This document shows positions 23,667-32,274 of a DNA stretch of 64,000 nucleotides, in pieces. This DNA is from Marivivens aquimaris (GTDB taxonomy: Bacteria > Pseudomonadota > Alphaproteobacteria > Rhodobacterales > Rhodobacteraceae): NCBI RefSeq assembly GCF_015220045.1, contig NZ_JADBGB010000005.1, positions 1-64,000 of the forward strand, written 5' to 3'. Position numbers and translations under genes: made by a program. Below the pieces are notes generated by a model. That model ran no database searches, was not told where the DNA came from, and saw only the letters and a program-made list of their open reading frames with translations. Each line of letters opens with the position of its first letter. Position 1 is the stretch's first letter.

Positions 23667-24386
23667 ATGAAAGCCCAAATTCTCAAGACACTTGCCGCTT
23701 TGGCCTTGATCACGACATCTGCAGCCGCACAGGAAACCCCAATGGAAAATCACACTGCCAGCTACATCGCCATGCCCGCTGCTGAAGGCCAGACCGAAGC
23801 ATTCGCCAAATTTCTGGCCGGAGCCGCCCCGATTGTCGCGGACACCGAACCAGGCACCGTGCTTTGGTTTGCCTTACAAGACGACGATACGCTCGCGATC
23901 TTTGATATCTTCGTGGATGAAAAAGCGCGCAATGCGCATTTCTCCGGCGCTGTGGCCGCGGCTTTGAACCAAAATGCCGACGCGCTGGTCGCCGGGGGCT
24001 GGGACGATGGTGTTGTCGCGAATATCAACAATTCCGATGTCTTGTCGGTGAAGGAACCGGTTGATCTCTACTCGGCCACGACAGCCACGTACATCACGCT
24101 CGAAGCAGCACCCGGCAAAGGGCCGGAACTGGCAGCCTTGCTGACCGCAGCTGGTCCCATCGTCGGAGAAACCGAACCCGGCACATTGTTCTGGGCGGCG
24201 CTGCAGATTGACGAAACATCCTTCGCAATCTTCGACATCTTCGCCAACAATGCTGGCCGTGAAGCACACTTTGCCGGTCAAGTCGCCGGGCTGCTGAACG
24301 AACGGGCAGCGGAGTTGGTCGCTGGCGGGTGGGACGACGGTGTGGTCGCTAACGTCCACAACTTCGACATCCTCGCCATCAAGTAA
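23667..24386 (+). CDS. Exported protein with two tandem ABM-like domains
   Basis: A 239-residue protein with a signal peptide (residues 1-~22). The mature part is an internal duplication. Residues ~27-128 and ~133-239 align with each other and share ...AAEGQTEAFAKFL/AAPGKGPELAALL..., EPGT(V/L)(L/F)W and AIFDIF, ending with LVAGGWDDGVVAN. This is the ferredoxin-like fold of antibiotic biosynthesis monooxygenase (ABM) domains, usually a dimer and here fused in tandem. AGGAGG lies 5 bases before the ATG. The enzyme activity is unknown; the divergent LysR gene suggests inducible expression. Confidence 0.8.
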   Translation: MKAQILKTLAALALITTSAAAQETPMENHTASYIAMPAAEGQTEAFAKFLAGAAPIVADTEPGTVLWFALQDDDTLAIFDIFVDEKARNAHFSGAVAAALNQNADALVAGGWDDGVVANINNSDVLSVKEPVDLYSATTATYITLEAAPGKGPELAALLTAAGPIVGETEPGTLFWAALQIDETSFAIFDIFANNAGREAHFAGQVAGLLNERAAELVAGGWDDGVVANVHNFDILAIK

Positions 24387-24540
24387 CGCGATGTGACAGG
24401 AACAAGAGGCGCCTGGTGCAACGCATCAGGCGCTTTCCCGAACGAATTTAGATTCACCGTGAAGCGGTCGTTCGAGTAACTGCAGCGAATTGGCGCTTTG
24501 TCCGCACATCGGACACAAACCCCCTGCCAGAACTTACACG
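24387..24540. other. Short spacer between the ABM gene and IS remnant B
   Basis: The stretch just after the ABM gene contains GGCGCCTGGTG and, 12 bases on, GCATCAGGCGC. These arms pair imperfectly and may act as a terminator. Otherwise I see nothing. Confidence 0.3.
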
Positions 24541-25220
24541 GCGTTGTTGCAGAAGTCAGCGGCGGAGCGAGCAGCCCCTTTTCCCTTTTGGTTCAGGCAA
24601 CGCGTTCGATCTCGGCGGTGCCGAGCGCGTTAAAGCGGTTCATGAGGGCAATTCGGATGTGGATTTCGGCGGTTTGGCGGTCCGGGTCACGTGATGCGAT
24701 CCTCTCGCCAAAAGCCTTCAAGCATCGCATCTTCGCCTCGACCCGACTTCGGGCATGATAGCCGGTCCAGCGCTTCCAGATGGTTCGGCCGAGACGTTGG
24801 GTCGCGCGACGGATCTCGTTGCGGGCTTTGGCAGCGGGGCAATCCTCCCGCCATCGCCGCCCATTCTTGCGGATGGGGATGATCGCGGTGCCGCCGCGCT
24901 CCAGGATCGCGGTGTGGCAGCGGCGCATGTCGAACGCGCCGTCTCCGGTCACGGTGCCGATCGTCTCATTGGGCGGGATCTGGTCCAGGAGATCCGGCAG
25001 AACGGGACTGTCACCCTTGTCGCTGGAGGTGAACTCCACCGCGCAGATGTCCCCGGTGGCGGTATCCATTGCCAGATGGACCTTGCGATACTGGCGTCGG
25101 CGGTGGGTGCCATGCTTGCGCGCCAGCCATTCCCCATCGTCTAAGAACTTGATCCCTGTGCTGTCGACCAACAGGTTGAGGGGGCCTGCCGCGCGACGGC
25201 TCAGCTCAATGAAATGCTGA
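24541..25220 (-). mobile_element. IS5-family remnant B, 3' part, inverted relative to remnant A
   Basis: The element's 3' terminus is GGCGTTGTTGCAGAAGTC (24541-24558). The transposase runs on the minus strand, and its 5' half is missing beyond about 25220. It is a different IS from remnant A (clearly diverged proteins), but the two face each other around the LysR-ABM pair. Confidence 0.7.
24593..25218 (-). pseudogene. IS5-family transposase, C-terminal two thirds
   Basis: The recognisable part begins at ELSRRAAGPLNLLVDSTGIK and contains the first catalytic Asp (VDSTGIK), the second (TGDGAFDMRRCH) and the Glu (YHARSRVEAKMR), ending at GTAEIERVA. The frame continues upstream to 25306, but those ~28 residues (Cys-rich start) do not resemble a transposase. 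The N-terminus has been replaced by unrelated DNA. Confidence 0.8.
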
Positions 25221-25319
25221 CCTGGATGGAAAGCCACCCGTTCCCCTTCCTTTGGACAGCCAACTTCGTCGAAAAGCAGGCATTTTTCACAGAATGACTG
25301 TTCCAAAAATCAGCGCTAT

Positions 25320-26861
25320 CTACCTCGGCAGTACCGCCTCGGCACCCCCTGTGACCTTCGCTGGTGCCTGGCACCCGGTCGCACAGCAGCGCCCGGGCTG
25401 ACGCGAGACTTTGCGGCCTTCCGCCAGAACGCCCCGATCCAACAGGTCATTCACCAGCTCCTTTCGCTCGGCAACCGGGTAGTTCCGCCAGATTTCGCGC
25501 TTCATCGCCTCGGGCGATCCACCTCCGTGCAGGGAGATCACCGAGTACCATCCGCCCTGGTTCGAAACGGTCAGGTCCTCGATCATCCGCGAAACTTCCA
25601 TCCGGCGCTCCATCGGGATGTCGGCGCGTCCTCCCAGGACCGCGGACAAGGAAGCTTTCGTTTCAGGGTTGTGGTCCTCATCCGGCCCGGGCAGCGCAAC
25701 GATCAGCCCGCCGGAAACGTAGTGCGCCACCTTGTGCATATCGTAGATCTTCGTCGCCAGAAGCAATTTGCCGATGTTTGAGAAGACGGCGTCCGGCATC
25801 ACAGAGCCGACGGGATCCTGCTCGAAATAGACCGAGGCCGCGACGCCGCAGGCATAGAAGCCTTCCGTGATTGTGATCAGATCGACCATCGCCTCGCGGA
25901 TATGTCCGTGCCGGTCGGCATCCAGGCCATTGGCGTCAATCATGAGGGCACCGGCCCCGATCAGAAGATCGCCAAAACCGGCCCGCGCCCCGATACAGGA
26001 ATGCCGGTGATGGTTCGCATAGGAGGTAGTCATGAATCCGCCTTCCTCATATTCCCCGGCAAGAAAGACACGCTCATGCGGAACGAACACATCCTCGAAG
26101 ATCACGACCCCGGTGGACTGCCCGTATTTGGCGGAGAACTTCGCCGCGGCTTCGCCGGGCCGTCCCGCCGGACGCGCCACGATCGTCACGCCGGGCGCGT
26201 CGCAGGGCACTGCGCAGCAGACGGCAAAGTCAGCATCCTCTTTCGTGTGGGTGCGGCACGGCATCACGAGAAACTCGTGCATGTAAGGGGCGCCTGTAAC
26301 GATCGCCTTGGTGCCCGAGATCACGATCCCGTCCGGCCGCCGTTCCTTGATGTGAACATAGACGTCGGGGTTCGCCTGTTGACCGGGCCGTTTCGATCTG
26401 TCGCCTTTTGCGTCGGTCATGGCGATGCCCAGCGTGAGATCGCGGTCCTGCACGTCATGCAAATAGGCGAGGAAGCGTTGCGAATAATCGGTCCCGTGGT
26501 TGGCGTCGGTTCGATAGGTCGCCTGATAGATCCCGTTTAGGGCATCATGGCTGAGGTAGCGTTGCGCGCACCCGGAGACCTTGCAGACCAGTCGGACGGC
26601 TTCGAGCTTCTTCAACAGATCATCCGACGACGTGTTGATATGCAGCATCCGGTTCACGGTCCGACCGCTGGTCGACTGCTCGGCCGTCATCAGATCCTTG
26701 TGCTCGCGAAGGTGAGCAAAGTCATAGGTTACTCCCACCCCGTTGATCCCGGGTGCAAGGAGCGGTTCATCGGCAACGCTTTCGACCCGGTTTCCGTTGA
26801 TAAAAACGCGTGGCGAGTAAGACCTCAGAGAGTCCCGATAGTCCGATGCGGTCATCAGCAT
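25320..26861 (-). CDS. 4-hydroxyphenylacetate 3-hydroxylase (HpaB)-family flavoprotein
   Basis: A 513-residue protein of the HpaB / 4-hydroxybutyryl-CoA dehydratase superfamily (acyl-CoA dehydrogenase-like fold, FAD). Family blocks are visible: YLSHDALNGIYQATYRTDANHGTDY, GTKAIVTGAPYMHE and FEDVFVPHERVFL. Of the four 4Fe-4S ligands of the dehydratase (C99, C103, H292, C299), the equivalents here appear to be C98, Y102, H285 and A292. Two are lost, so a dehydratase is unlikely and a two-component FADH2 monooxygenase is favoured. No reductase partner is seen nearby. The C-terminus has an unusual Cys cluster (GRCCATGCQ). A divergent TetR gene probably regulates it. Confidence 0.8.
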   Translation of the reverse strand: MLMTASDYRDSLRSYSPRVFINGNRVESVADEPLLAPGINGVGVTYDFAHLREHKDLMTAEQSTSGRTVNRMLHINTSSDDLLKKLEAVRLVCKVSGCAQRYLSHDALNGIYQATYRTDANHGTDYSQRFLAYLHDVQDRDLTLGIAMTDAKGDRSKRPGQQANPDVYVHIKERRPDGIVISGTKAIVTGAPYMHEFLVMPCRTHTKEDADFAVCCAVPCDAPGVTIVARPAGRPGEAAAKFSAKYGQSTGVVIFEDVFVPHERVFLAGEYEEGGFMTTSYANHHRHSCIGARAGFGDLLIGAGALMIDANGLDADRHGHIREAMVDLITITEGFYACGVAASVYFEQDPVGSVMPDAVFSNIGKLLLATKIYDMHKVAHYVSGGLIVALPGPDEDHNPETKASLSAVLGGRADIPMERRMEVSRMIEDLTVSNQGGWYSVISLHGGGSPEAMKREIWRNYPVAERKELVNDLLDRGVLAEGRKVSRQPGRCCATGCQAPAKVTGGAEAVLPR

Positions 26862-26879
26862 GCTCTTTTCCCTTATAGT

Positions 26880-26945
26880 AGAATTTGAACACCGTTAGAT
26901 TCTTGTTCAAGTTATCGAACACTGTTAGAACGTTCGTCAAGGAGA
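26880..26945. promoter_or_regulatory. Candidate TetR operator between hpaB-like and tetR genes
   Basis: Two direct repeats GAACACYGTTAGA lie at 26887-26899 and 26917-26929, exactly 30 bp apart (about three helical turns), and the second overlaps a CGAAC...GTTCG dyad. The repeats lie between the divergent hydroxylase and TetR genes, where an autoregulatory operator is expected. Confidence 0.5.
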
Positions 26946-26954
26946 TTCCTTGAG

Positions 26955-27593
26955 GTGCCCGTGTCAAATCAGAAAACAAAAAGAAAACAATCTCTTGCGG
27001 AGAGCAAGCGACAGCTCATCCTCGATGCGGCACGAGAGGTCTTCGCGTCCGAAGGGCTGGAAGGGGCAAGCCTACGCGCCATCGCGGCGAAGGCGGGATA
27101 CACGCCAGCCGCGCTCTATTTCCATTTCTCATCGAAAGAAGCCATCTACGCGGAGCTGCTGCGGTTGTCGCTGACAGCCCTGCAGACCGAAGTCGTTGGG
27201 AAGCTCGCGGGGCTAGACGATCCCGCGAACAGGTTCCGCGCTGCGGCCATGGCGTTCTATCACTACTACGCCCAAAATGCCCAAGAGCTCGATCTGGGTT
27301 TCTACCTTTTCCGTGGCGGCATGAAGCCTGCCGGTCTGAGTAGGGAAACCGATACCGAACTCAACAAGGCGCTGGAAAACGCTCTCCGGCCAATAGCCGA
27401 TGCTGCGTCAGACCTCGGTGTCCCGCAGCGGGATGCCGATCTCCTGATGGTCGATGTTTTTGCTCATGCGGCCGGCTTGCTACTGCTTCTGCACACCGGC
27501 CGGATCAAGATGTTCAACGCAGCACCAGAAGCTCTCATGACCGTTTTCGCCGAGAGCAAACTTCGTGAGATTGGGAGAAGGGTTTCGACGTGA
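26955..27593 (+). CDS. TetR-family transcriptional regulator
   Basis: A 212-residue protein. The N-terminal HTH (SKRQLILDAAREVFASEG, LRAIAAKAGYTPAALYFHFSSKEAIYAELL) is a textbook TetR domain; the helical C-terminal domain should bind a small ligand. The start is GTG 26955, with AAGGAG 10 bases upstream; GTG 26961 is an alternative. It is divergent from the HpaB-like gene, and its stop overlaps the isochorismatase start (GTGA). Confidence 0.88.
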   Translation: MPVSNQKTKRKQSLAESKRQLILDAAREVFASEGLEGASLRAIAAKAGYTPAALYFHFSSKEAIYAELLRLSLTALQTEVVGKLAGLDDPANRFRAAAMAFYHYYAQNAQELDLGFYLFRGGMKPAGLSRETDTELNKALENALRPIADAASDLGVPQRDADLLMVDVFAHAAGLLLLLHTGRIKMFNAAPEALMTVFAESKLREIGRRVST

Positions 27594-28120
27594 AGATACA
27601 GCTGCCGTCTTCAGTCCTGCTGGTGATCGATATTCAGTCCCGCCTCATGCCCGCAATTGCCAACGAGAAGGAGGTGGTGGGCAATGCCACGAAACTCCTC
27701 ATGGCATCTCGGTTGTTGGACGTGCCGACGCTGGTGACCGAACAGAATCCAAATGGCTTGGGCTCCACCGTTCCCGAATTGGCAACTGGTCACGCTAGAA
27801 CGGTCTTCAAGGATACGTTCGATGCCTGCGAAGAGCCGGGCTTTATGGAACTGCTTCCTGATGCAGCGAAAGTGATCGTGGTGGGGTGCGAAGCACATGT
27901 CTGCGTGATGCAGACCGTCCTCGGTCTGTTGGCGCAAGGCCGGGATGTGGCCGTTACCAGCGACGCGATTGGTTCGCGGACATCTGGCAACCGGGACGCT
28001 GCGCTGAACCGGATGGCAAGGCATGGAGCGGATCTCGTGACAACCGAGATGGTTCTGTTCGAATGGCTTCAATCGTCCCGGCACGAGCACTTCAAGCCCG
28101 TTCTCGATCTCGTGAGGTAG
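27590..28120 (+). CDS. Isochorismatase-family cysteine hydrolase
   Basis: A 176-residue protein with the family triad: Asp in LLVIDIQSRL, Lys in TVFKDTFDA and nucleophilic Cys in GCEAHVCVMQT, plus the cis-peptide region before it. Such enzymes hydrolyse amides or vinyl ethers (nicotinamidase, isochorismatase, carbamoylsarcosine amidase types); the substrate is not decided. The GTG start overlaps the TetR stop, so the two are translationally coupled. Together with the HpaB-like oxygenase it suggests a small catabolic module for an aromatic or N-containing compound. Confidence 0.87.
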   Translation: MKIQLPSSVLLVIDIQSRLMPAIANEKEVVGNATKLLMASRLLDVPTLVTEQNPNGLGSTVPELATGHARTVFKDTFDACEEPGFMELLPDAAKVIVVGCEAHVCVMQTVLGLLAQGRDVAVTSDAIGSRTSGNRDAALNRMARHGADLVTTEMVLFEWLQSSRHEHFKPVLDLVR

Positions 28121-28291
28121 GCAGACCCTCAACGCTCTACCTCAGTAAGGGTAACAAGATTGTCAATCGGCATCCAATCGGGCCCCCTGATCGGCGTCCA
28201 AAAGGGCCCCCTCTGGCGTGACGGGAGCTGGCCCGAGGCGGCGTAGCTTTCCAGCTTGCGCAGCCGTCTCGGGCCAGCGTTTCAGTCTGGC

Positions 28292-29023
28292 TCAGACGCG
28301 GGTTTTGAGGCGCCAGCTTTCGTTGCCGGTTTCGACGATGTCGCAGTGATGGGTGAGGCGGTCGAGCAGCGCGGTCGTCATCTTGGCGTCACCGAACACT
28401 GTCGGCCATTCCCCGAAGGCAAGGTTGGTGGTGACGATGACCGAGGTCTGTTCGTATAGCTTGCTGATCAGGTGGAACAGGAGCTGTCCGCCGGACTGGG
28501 CAAAGGGGAGATAGCCCAGTTCGTCTAGGACGACGAAGTCGAGGCGCATCAAGTGTTCGGCCAAGCGGCCGGCGCGACCGGCACGGGCTTCAGCCTCCAG
28601 CTTGTTGACCAGGTCGACGACGTTGAAGAAGCGGCCACGTGCCCCGTTGCGGATGACGGCCCGCGCGATGCCGACGGAGATGTGGGTCTTGCCCGTGCCC
28701 GTCCCGCCGACCAGCACGACGTTGCGCTGCTGGTTCAGGAACTCCCCCCGCGCCAGATCGCGAACCAATGTCTCGTTGATCGGCGTGCTGTCGAAGGTGA
28801 ACTCCTCGATCTCGCGGGCGAAGGGCAGCTTGGCGACGGTGATCTGGTATTTGACCGAGCGCGCTTTCTTCTCATTGATCTCGGCGGCCAGGAGGTCGCC
28901 GACCACCTTCTGGGGTTCGTGCTGTCGCCGGATGGCCGTCGCCATCAATTCGTCATAGGCTGCCCGCATGCCGAAGAGCTTGAGGTCGGCCATCGCGGCA
29001 AGGATCTCGGCGCGTTCCATCAT
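28292..29023 (-). CDS. istB: IS21-family helper ATPase IstB
   Basis: A 243-residue DnaC-like AAA+ ATPase. Walker A is [11 protein letters not shown] and Walker B is [11 protein letters not shown]; a later sensor region is [18 protein letters not shown]. IstB assists the transposase in target capture. Its ATG overlaps the istA stop by 4 bases (ATGA), the standard coupling in IS21 elements. Confidence 0.95.
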   Translation of the reverse strand: MMERAEILAAMADLKLFGMRAAYDELMATAIRRQHEPQKVVGDLLAAEINEKKARSVKYQITVAKLPFAREIEEFTFDSTPINETLVRDLARGEFLNQQRNVVLVGGTGTGKTHISVGIARAVIRNGARGRFFNVVDLVNKLEAEARAGRAGRLAEHLMRLDFVVLDELGYLPFAQSGGQLLFHLISKLYEQTSVIVTTNLAFGEWPTVFGDAKMTTALLDRLTHHCDIVETGNESWRLKTRV

Positions 29024-30519
29024 CCGGCCCTCCGCAGCAGGTCATATCGCGAGCAATCCGCGACCGGTTCATGGGCAAGGCGCAGCGCGGGCGATGTCAG
29101 AAGCAATGGCGGCGGTGTCGGGTCGCGGCGGCGTGCCAGGATGTTGAGGATGACATCGGCGGAATGGACACCCTGTGCGATGGCCTCTGCACAAGCGGCC
29201 TCCACCGCAGGAAGGCCTTCGGTCAGAACAGCGGCGAGGATATCGACCATCTGGCGATCGCCGTCATCAACGCCCTTCAGCTTGCGGCGCACCTTCTCCA
29301 GGGCGCCGGGCAACACCCAGTCCTTGAAGGGCGCACCGTTGCGCAGCGCCCCGGGCTTGCGCACCAGGACCGGCACATAGTGCCAAGGATCGTAGATGGT
29401 CCGACCCCGGCCAAAACAGCGGGGGTGATCACCGACGAGGCGACCGTCCTGCCGGATCTCGATGTGTTCGGCATAGGCCCGGATCTCGACCGGACGACCC
29501 ACCGCGCTGGCCATCACCGAGTATTTGTTGTTGTCGAACCGCACGAGGCAGGTCTTTGACACGGCGGCTGGCACGGAATGGAAGCCGTCGAAGCGCCCGG
29601 CATAGGGCACGAGCTGCGGGCGCTCCGCTTCGAACACTTCCCACACGGTCCGATCCGTCATCTCGGGATGCGGGTTGGCCTTGGCCCAAGCGATGCACTT
29701 ATCGATGAGCAGGGCGTTCAGCTCCTCGAAGCTCTTCACCCGCAGGCGCGGCGAGAAGAAACGCTGGCGGACGGTGCCGACCTGGCTCTCGACCTGTCCC
29801 TTCTCCCAGCCCGAAGCCGGGGTGCAGGCGACCGGGTCCACGAGACAATGGCCACACATCTGAAGGAAGCGGCGGTTGTAGGCCCGGTTCTTCCCCACGA
29901 AGATCGCATCCACCGCCGTCTTCATGTTGTCGTAAATCCCACGCGTGCAGGTGCCTTTGAAGAAGGCGAAGGCCCGGTCATGGGCGTCGAACACCATCTC
30001 CTGCGTCTCGCGCGGATAGGCCCGGACGAAGAACATCCGGCTGTGGCAGAGCCGGACGTGGGCTACCTTCACCGTCATGGTGACGCCGTCGATCAGCACC
30101 ACCTCGTGGCTCCAGTCGAACTGGTATGCCTCTCCCGGCGCGAAGGTCAGCGGCACGAAGGCGGCCGCCGTGCCCGATCCTTGCGCCTGCTTCCAGGTCG
30201 CGGCATAGCGTCGAACGGCGTCATAGCCGCCCTCATACCCGAGCCCCCGAAGCTCCTCGTAAAGCTGCATCACCGTCAGTCGTTCTCGGCTGGCCCGGGC
30301 GGCATTGGCCGCCAGAAGCCGATCCAGTTCGGCCAGCCATGCGCCCAGCTTCGGCCGCGGTTGAACCGTGCGCTTGTAGCTGAACTCGGTCGCGCCGGAC
30401 CGAACCACCTTCCTCACAACCTTCTTCGACAGGTTCAGCTCACGGCAGATCGTCTTGATCCCCATGCCCTGACCGAAATGCATGCGCCTGATCTTCGCTA
30501 TCGTCTCCACAACCAACAT
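29020..30519 (-). CDS. istA: IS21-family transposase IstA
   Basis: A 499-residue transposase. The N-terminal HTH ([21 protein letters not shown]) is followed by an integrase-type catalytic domain. The acidic triad is recognisable: Asp in [10 protein letters not shown], Asp in [11 protein letters not shown] and Glu in [13 protein letters not shown]. Full length, no frameshift. Confidence 0.95.
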   Translation of the reverse strand: MLVVETIAKIRRMHFGQGMGIKTICRELNLSKKVVRKVVRSGATEFSYKRTVQPRPKLGAWLAELDRLLAANAARASRERLTVMQLYEELRGLGYEGGYDAVRRYAATWKQAQGSGTAAAFVPLTFAPGEAYQFDWSHEVVLIDGVTMTVKVAHVRLCHSRMFFVRAYPRETQEMVFDAHDRAFAFFKGTCTRGIYDNMKTAVDAIFVGKNRAYNRRFLQMCGHCLVDPVACTPASGWEKGQVESQVGTVRQRFFSPRLRVKSFEELNALLIDKCIAWAKANPHPEMTDRTVWEVFEAERPQLVPYAGRFDGFHSVPAAVSKTCLVRFDNNKYSVMASAVGRPVEIRAYAEHIEIRQDGRLVGDHPRCFGRGRTIYDPWHYVPVLVRKPGALRNGAPFKDWVLPGALEKVRRKLKGVDDGDRQMVDILAAVLTEGLPAVEAACAEAIAQGVHSADVILNILARRRDPTPPPLLLTSPALRLAHEPVADCSRYDLLRRAG

Positions 30520-30646
30520 CCCGAAAAGCGTCCCCCGAATGTTCCTCGGGTGGACTATGGACCCACGCCCCGATGGAGGGGTCCCTTTTGGACGCCGATC
30601 ACCCCGGTAGCGGGGTCCTTATTGCGCGCCGATCAACAAACAAGAT

Positions 30647-30782
30647 CGCGCGCCGGGTCAAAACGGCCGACATCCTCGACAACCAGAACGCTTCGCGACT
30701 GTCGGCACTGACCGAAAAGGACATGCGCCGCATGAACCGCTATCTGGCTGCTCTGCGAGAGCTGCGGGACGCGGAAGCCTGA
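30647..30782 (+). pseudogene. Tail of a gene interrupted by the IS21 element
   Basis: After the IS21 target duplication an open frame reads IARRVKTADILDNQNASRL, then SALTEKDMRRMNRYLAALRELRDAEA, and stops at 30782. When the element and one copy of the duplication are removed, the frame continues into the bases just downstream of the isochorismatase (PSTLYLSKGNK). No start or domain can be identified, so it is the 3' end of a gene broken by earlier rearrangement and then by IS21. Confidence 0.45.
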
Positions 30783-30800
30783 AGGAAAAATATCCGGGGA

Positions 30801-32036
30801 TCACTGGAGCGCGGCCAGCACATCGAAGAAATCTTCAGCCAGCAGCTCATCATGCCTTTCGGGCATCGAATTTGCCTCTGTTGAGCGCGGCTCGACGATC
30901 CGCCACATTCGGTATCGTCCCTGCCCCGTAACCTCCCGAATGAGGCCCTGCTCGTCCATCCAGTCGATGTTGCGCTGAACCGTTGCCCGATGCGTGCCTG
31001 TCAGTTTCTCGGCCATCTGTACTGAGACCAGCGGCCAGCTTGCGAAGAGGTTCCGCAGCATCGGTGGCGTCTTGCCCGAGAGGGGAGCCATCGCGCGCTC
31101 TGCGGCAGCCGCCCAAGCCTCGATCTCCTCGAGCCGGCGCAGGGCTGCGAATGTCGCGCTCTCCATCGCGTTCAGCCAGCGCGCTAACCGGGCGGGCGGG
31201 TCCCCGATCGCGCGGAAGCCCCCTCCCCCGCCCATGGCGATGGGGGCGAAGATCGCGCCGGGCGCGCTCCCCGACGGCGCGAGATCGGCGATCGCGACAC
31301 GCGCAGCCGTCACTGCGGCCTCCAGCGGGTCATCGACCGGTGAAAGCTCCGCGACGTGCCAGAGATGAAAACCCATGCAGGCCCGCGCTACGGGGTGGAG
31401 GTCTTCGGCCTGATCCATCATCGCGAGCCATCCGGCGGCCCGGTCATCGAAGGCTTCCCGCTCTGCCATCTCGACCATGCGCGAGGGAGCCTTAGCCTCG
31501 TCGAGACGCTCCCCCTGCCCCGGACGGGCGCGCCGATCAAGGAAGGTCTCGAGGTCGCCCACACCTGACCGACGCGCCAACGGCGCGGGTCCGCCGATCA
31601 GCCGCCGCATGGTCCAGCCGATCCGGTACAGCGCCTGCGCATCATCCGTTACTGTCGAAACCCGCAGCGCCATGTAGAGTGACAGCCGGTCGAGTCCAAT
31701 CCGGTCCTGCGTCAACCAGCTGAGATCCGCGGCTTCGATCAGGGCGAGCCGTTGCCGCCAGCCAGCCGGGCCGCGGCGCAGGCGTTCATCGAGGATCCCC
31801 AGGCGCGCAGCAACACGGGCGAGCTGCGCCGCCTGCCCGGCCTCGGCCGCGCGCCAGGCATCGACGACATCGGATTCCTTCGGCTCAGGTGCAGGTTCGG
31901 GAGGCAGGTAATCCGGTTCGTCCTCCATCGGCCCTGGCAGGAACCAGAGGTCAGCGTCATCCCTGTCCTCGGACGCCTCCATGTCCTCAAAAGGCACCCC
32001 GTCGTCGTCCATGTATGTTTGGCGAAAGTGGTTCAT
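30801..32036 (-). CDS. DUF1612-type plasmid protein with C-terminal HTH (RHE_PE00001-like)
   Basis: A 411-residue protein. An acidic N-terminal segment (MDDDGVPFEDMEASEDRDD) is followed by a long helical region with repeated DUF1612-like elements and a C-terminal winged helix (LVSVQMAEKLTGTHRATVQRNIDWMDEQGLI). This combination is common on alphaproteobacterial plasmids; the function is unknown, probably DNA binding. The start is ATG 32036, which coincides with the predicted transcription start of a promoter with a perfect TATAAT. The mRNA may therefore be leaderless. Confidence 0.78.
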   Translation of the reverse strand: MNHFRQTYMDDDGVPFEDMEASEDRDDADLWFLPGPMEDEPDYLPPEPAPEPKESDVVDAWRAAEAGQAAQLARVAARLGILDERLRRGPAGWRQRLALIEAADLSWLTQDRIGLDRLSLYMALRVSTVTDDAQALYRIGWTMRRLIGGPAPLARRSGVGDLETFLDRRARPGQGERLDEAKAPSRMVEMAEREAFDDRAAGWLAMMDQAEDLHPVARACMGFHLWHVAELSPVDDPLEAAVTAARVAIADLAPSGSAPGAIFAPIAMGGGGGFRAIGDPPARLARWLNAMESATFAALRRLEEIEAWAAAAERAMAPLSGKTPPMLRNLFASWPLVSVQMAEKLTGTHRATVQRNIDWMDEQGLIREVTGQGRYRMWRIVEPRSTEANSMPERHDELLAEDFFDVLAALQ

Positions 32037-32064
32037 GCGCGCATTATACGGCAATTATGCGCGC
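32037..32064 (-). promoter_or_regulatory. Promoter/operator of the DUF1612-type gene
   Basis: A perfect inverted repeat GCGCGCAT (32037-32044) and ATGCGCGC (32057-32064) encloses the -10 box TATAAT, read on the minus strand at 32048-32043. The predicted transcription start falls at the ATG itself. A dyad over the -10 box suggests tight repression, possibly by the encoded HTH protein. Confidence 0.55.
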
Positions 32065-32204
32065 TTGGCGATGGACTTTGGTAGCCTGCGTTTCCTTCTA
32101 CTATAGAGGCGGCCGAGGATCCTGTCTTCTTCATAGCTATGGAGCACCTCTCGTGGGCTTCAGCCCAGAGATTAAAGGCTTCCCGAACTAAGCGCGACGA
32201 GGGA

Positions 32205-32274
32205 GACACCTCTTGCGCGCGTTTACAAACGGTCGTTTATTAACGATATATTAAATTGCAAACGGCCCAGTTTC
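32205..32274. promoter_or_regulatory. Candidate res/promoter region of the resolvase
   Basis: An A+T-rich stretch with repeated AAACGG and the dyad AAACG-GT-CGTTT at 32229-32240, directly before the serine recombinase gene. Resolvase genes usually carry their res site here. The sub-sites could not be fully defined. Confidence 0.35.

Larger units (their letters stand above)
28161..30638 (-). mobile_element. IS21-family insertion sequence, intact
   Basis: A 2478-bp element starting and ending with TGT...ACA ends (TGTCAATCGG at 28161; CCGATCAACA ending at 30638). A second internal repeat of the type TGATCGGCGTCCAAAAGGG lies near each end (28188-28210 and 30580-30601), as is usual for IS21 transposase binding sites. 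It is flanked by a perfect 8-bp duplication AACAAGAT (28153-28160 and 30639-30646), which fixes the borders and indicates a fairly recent insertion. It carries istA and istB. Confidence 0.93.

Noticed and set aside
25320..26861. 4-hydroxybutyryl-CoA dehydratase as the function of the HpaB-like gene
   Set aside because: Two of the four Fe-S ligand positions appear to be Tyr and Ala, so the dehydratase chemistry is unlikely.
30573..30782. Complete small gene starting inside the IS21 right end
   Set aside because: The first 25 codons are IS21 terminal sequence; only the part after the target duplication belongs to the older frame.
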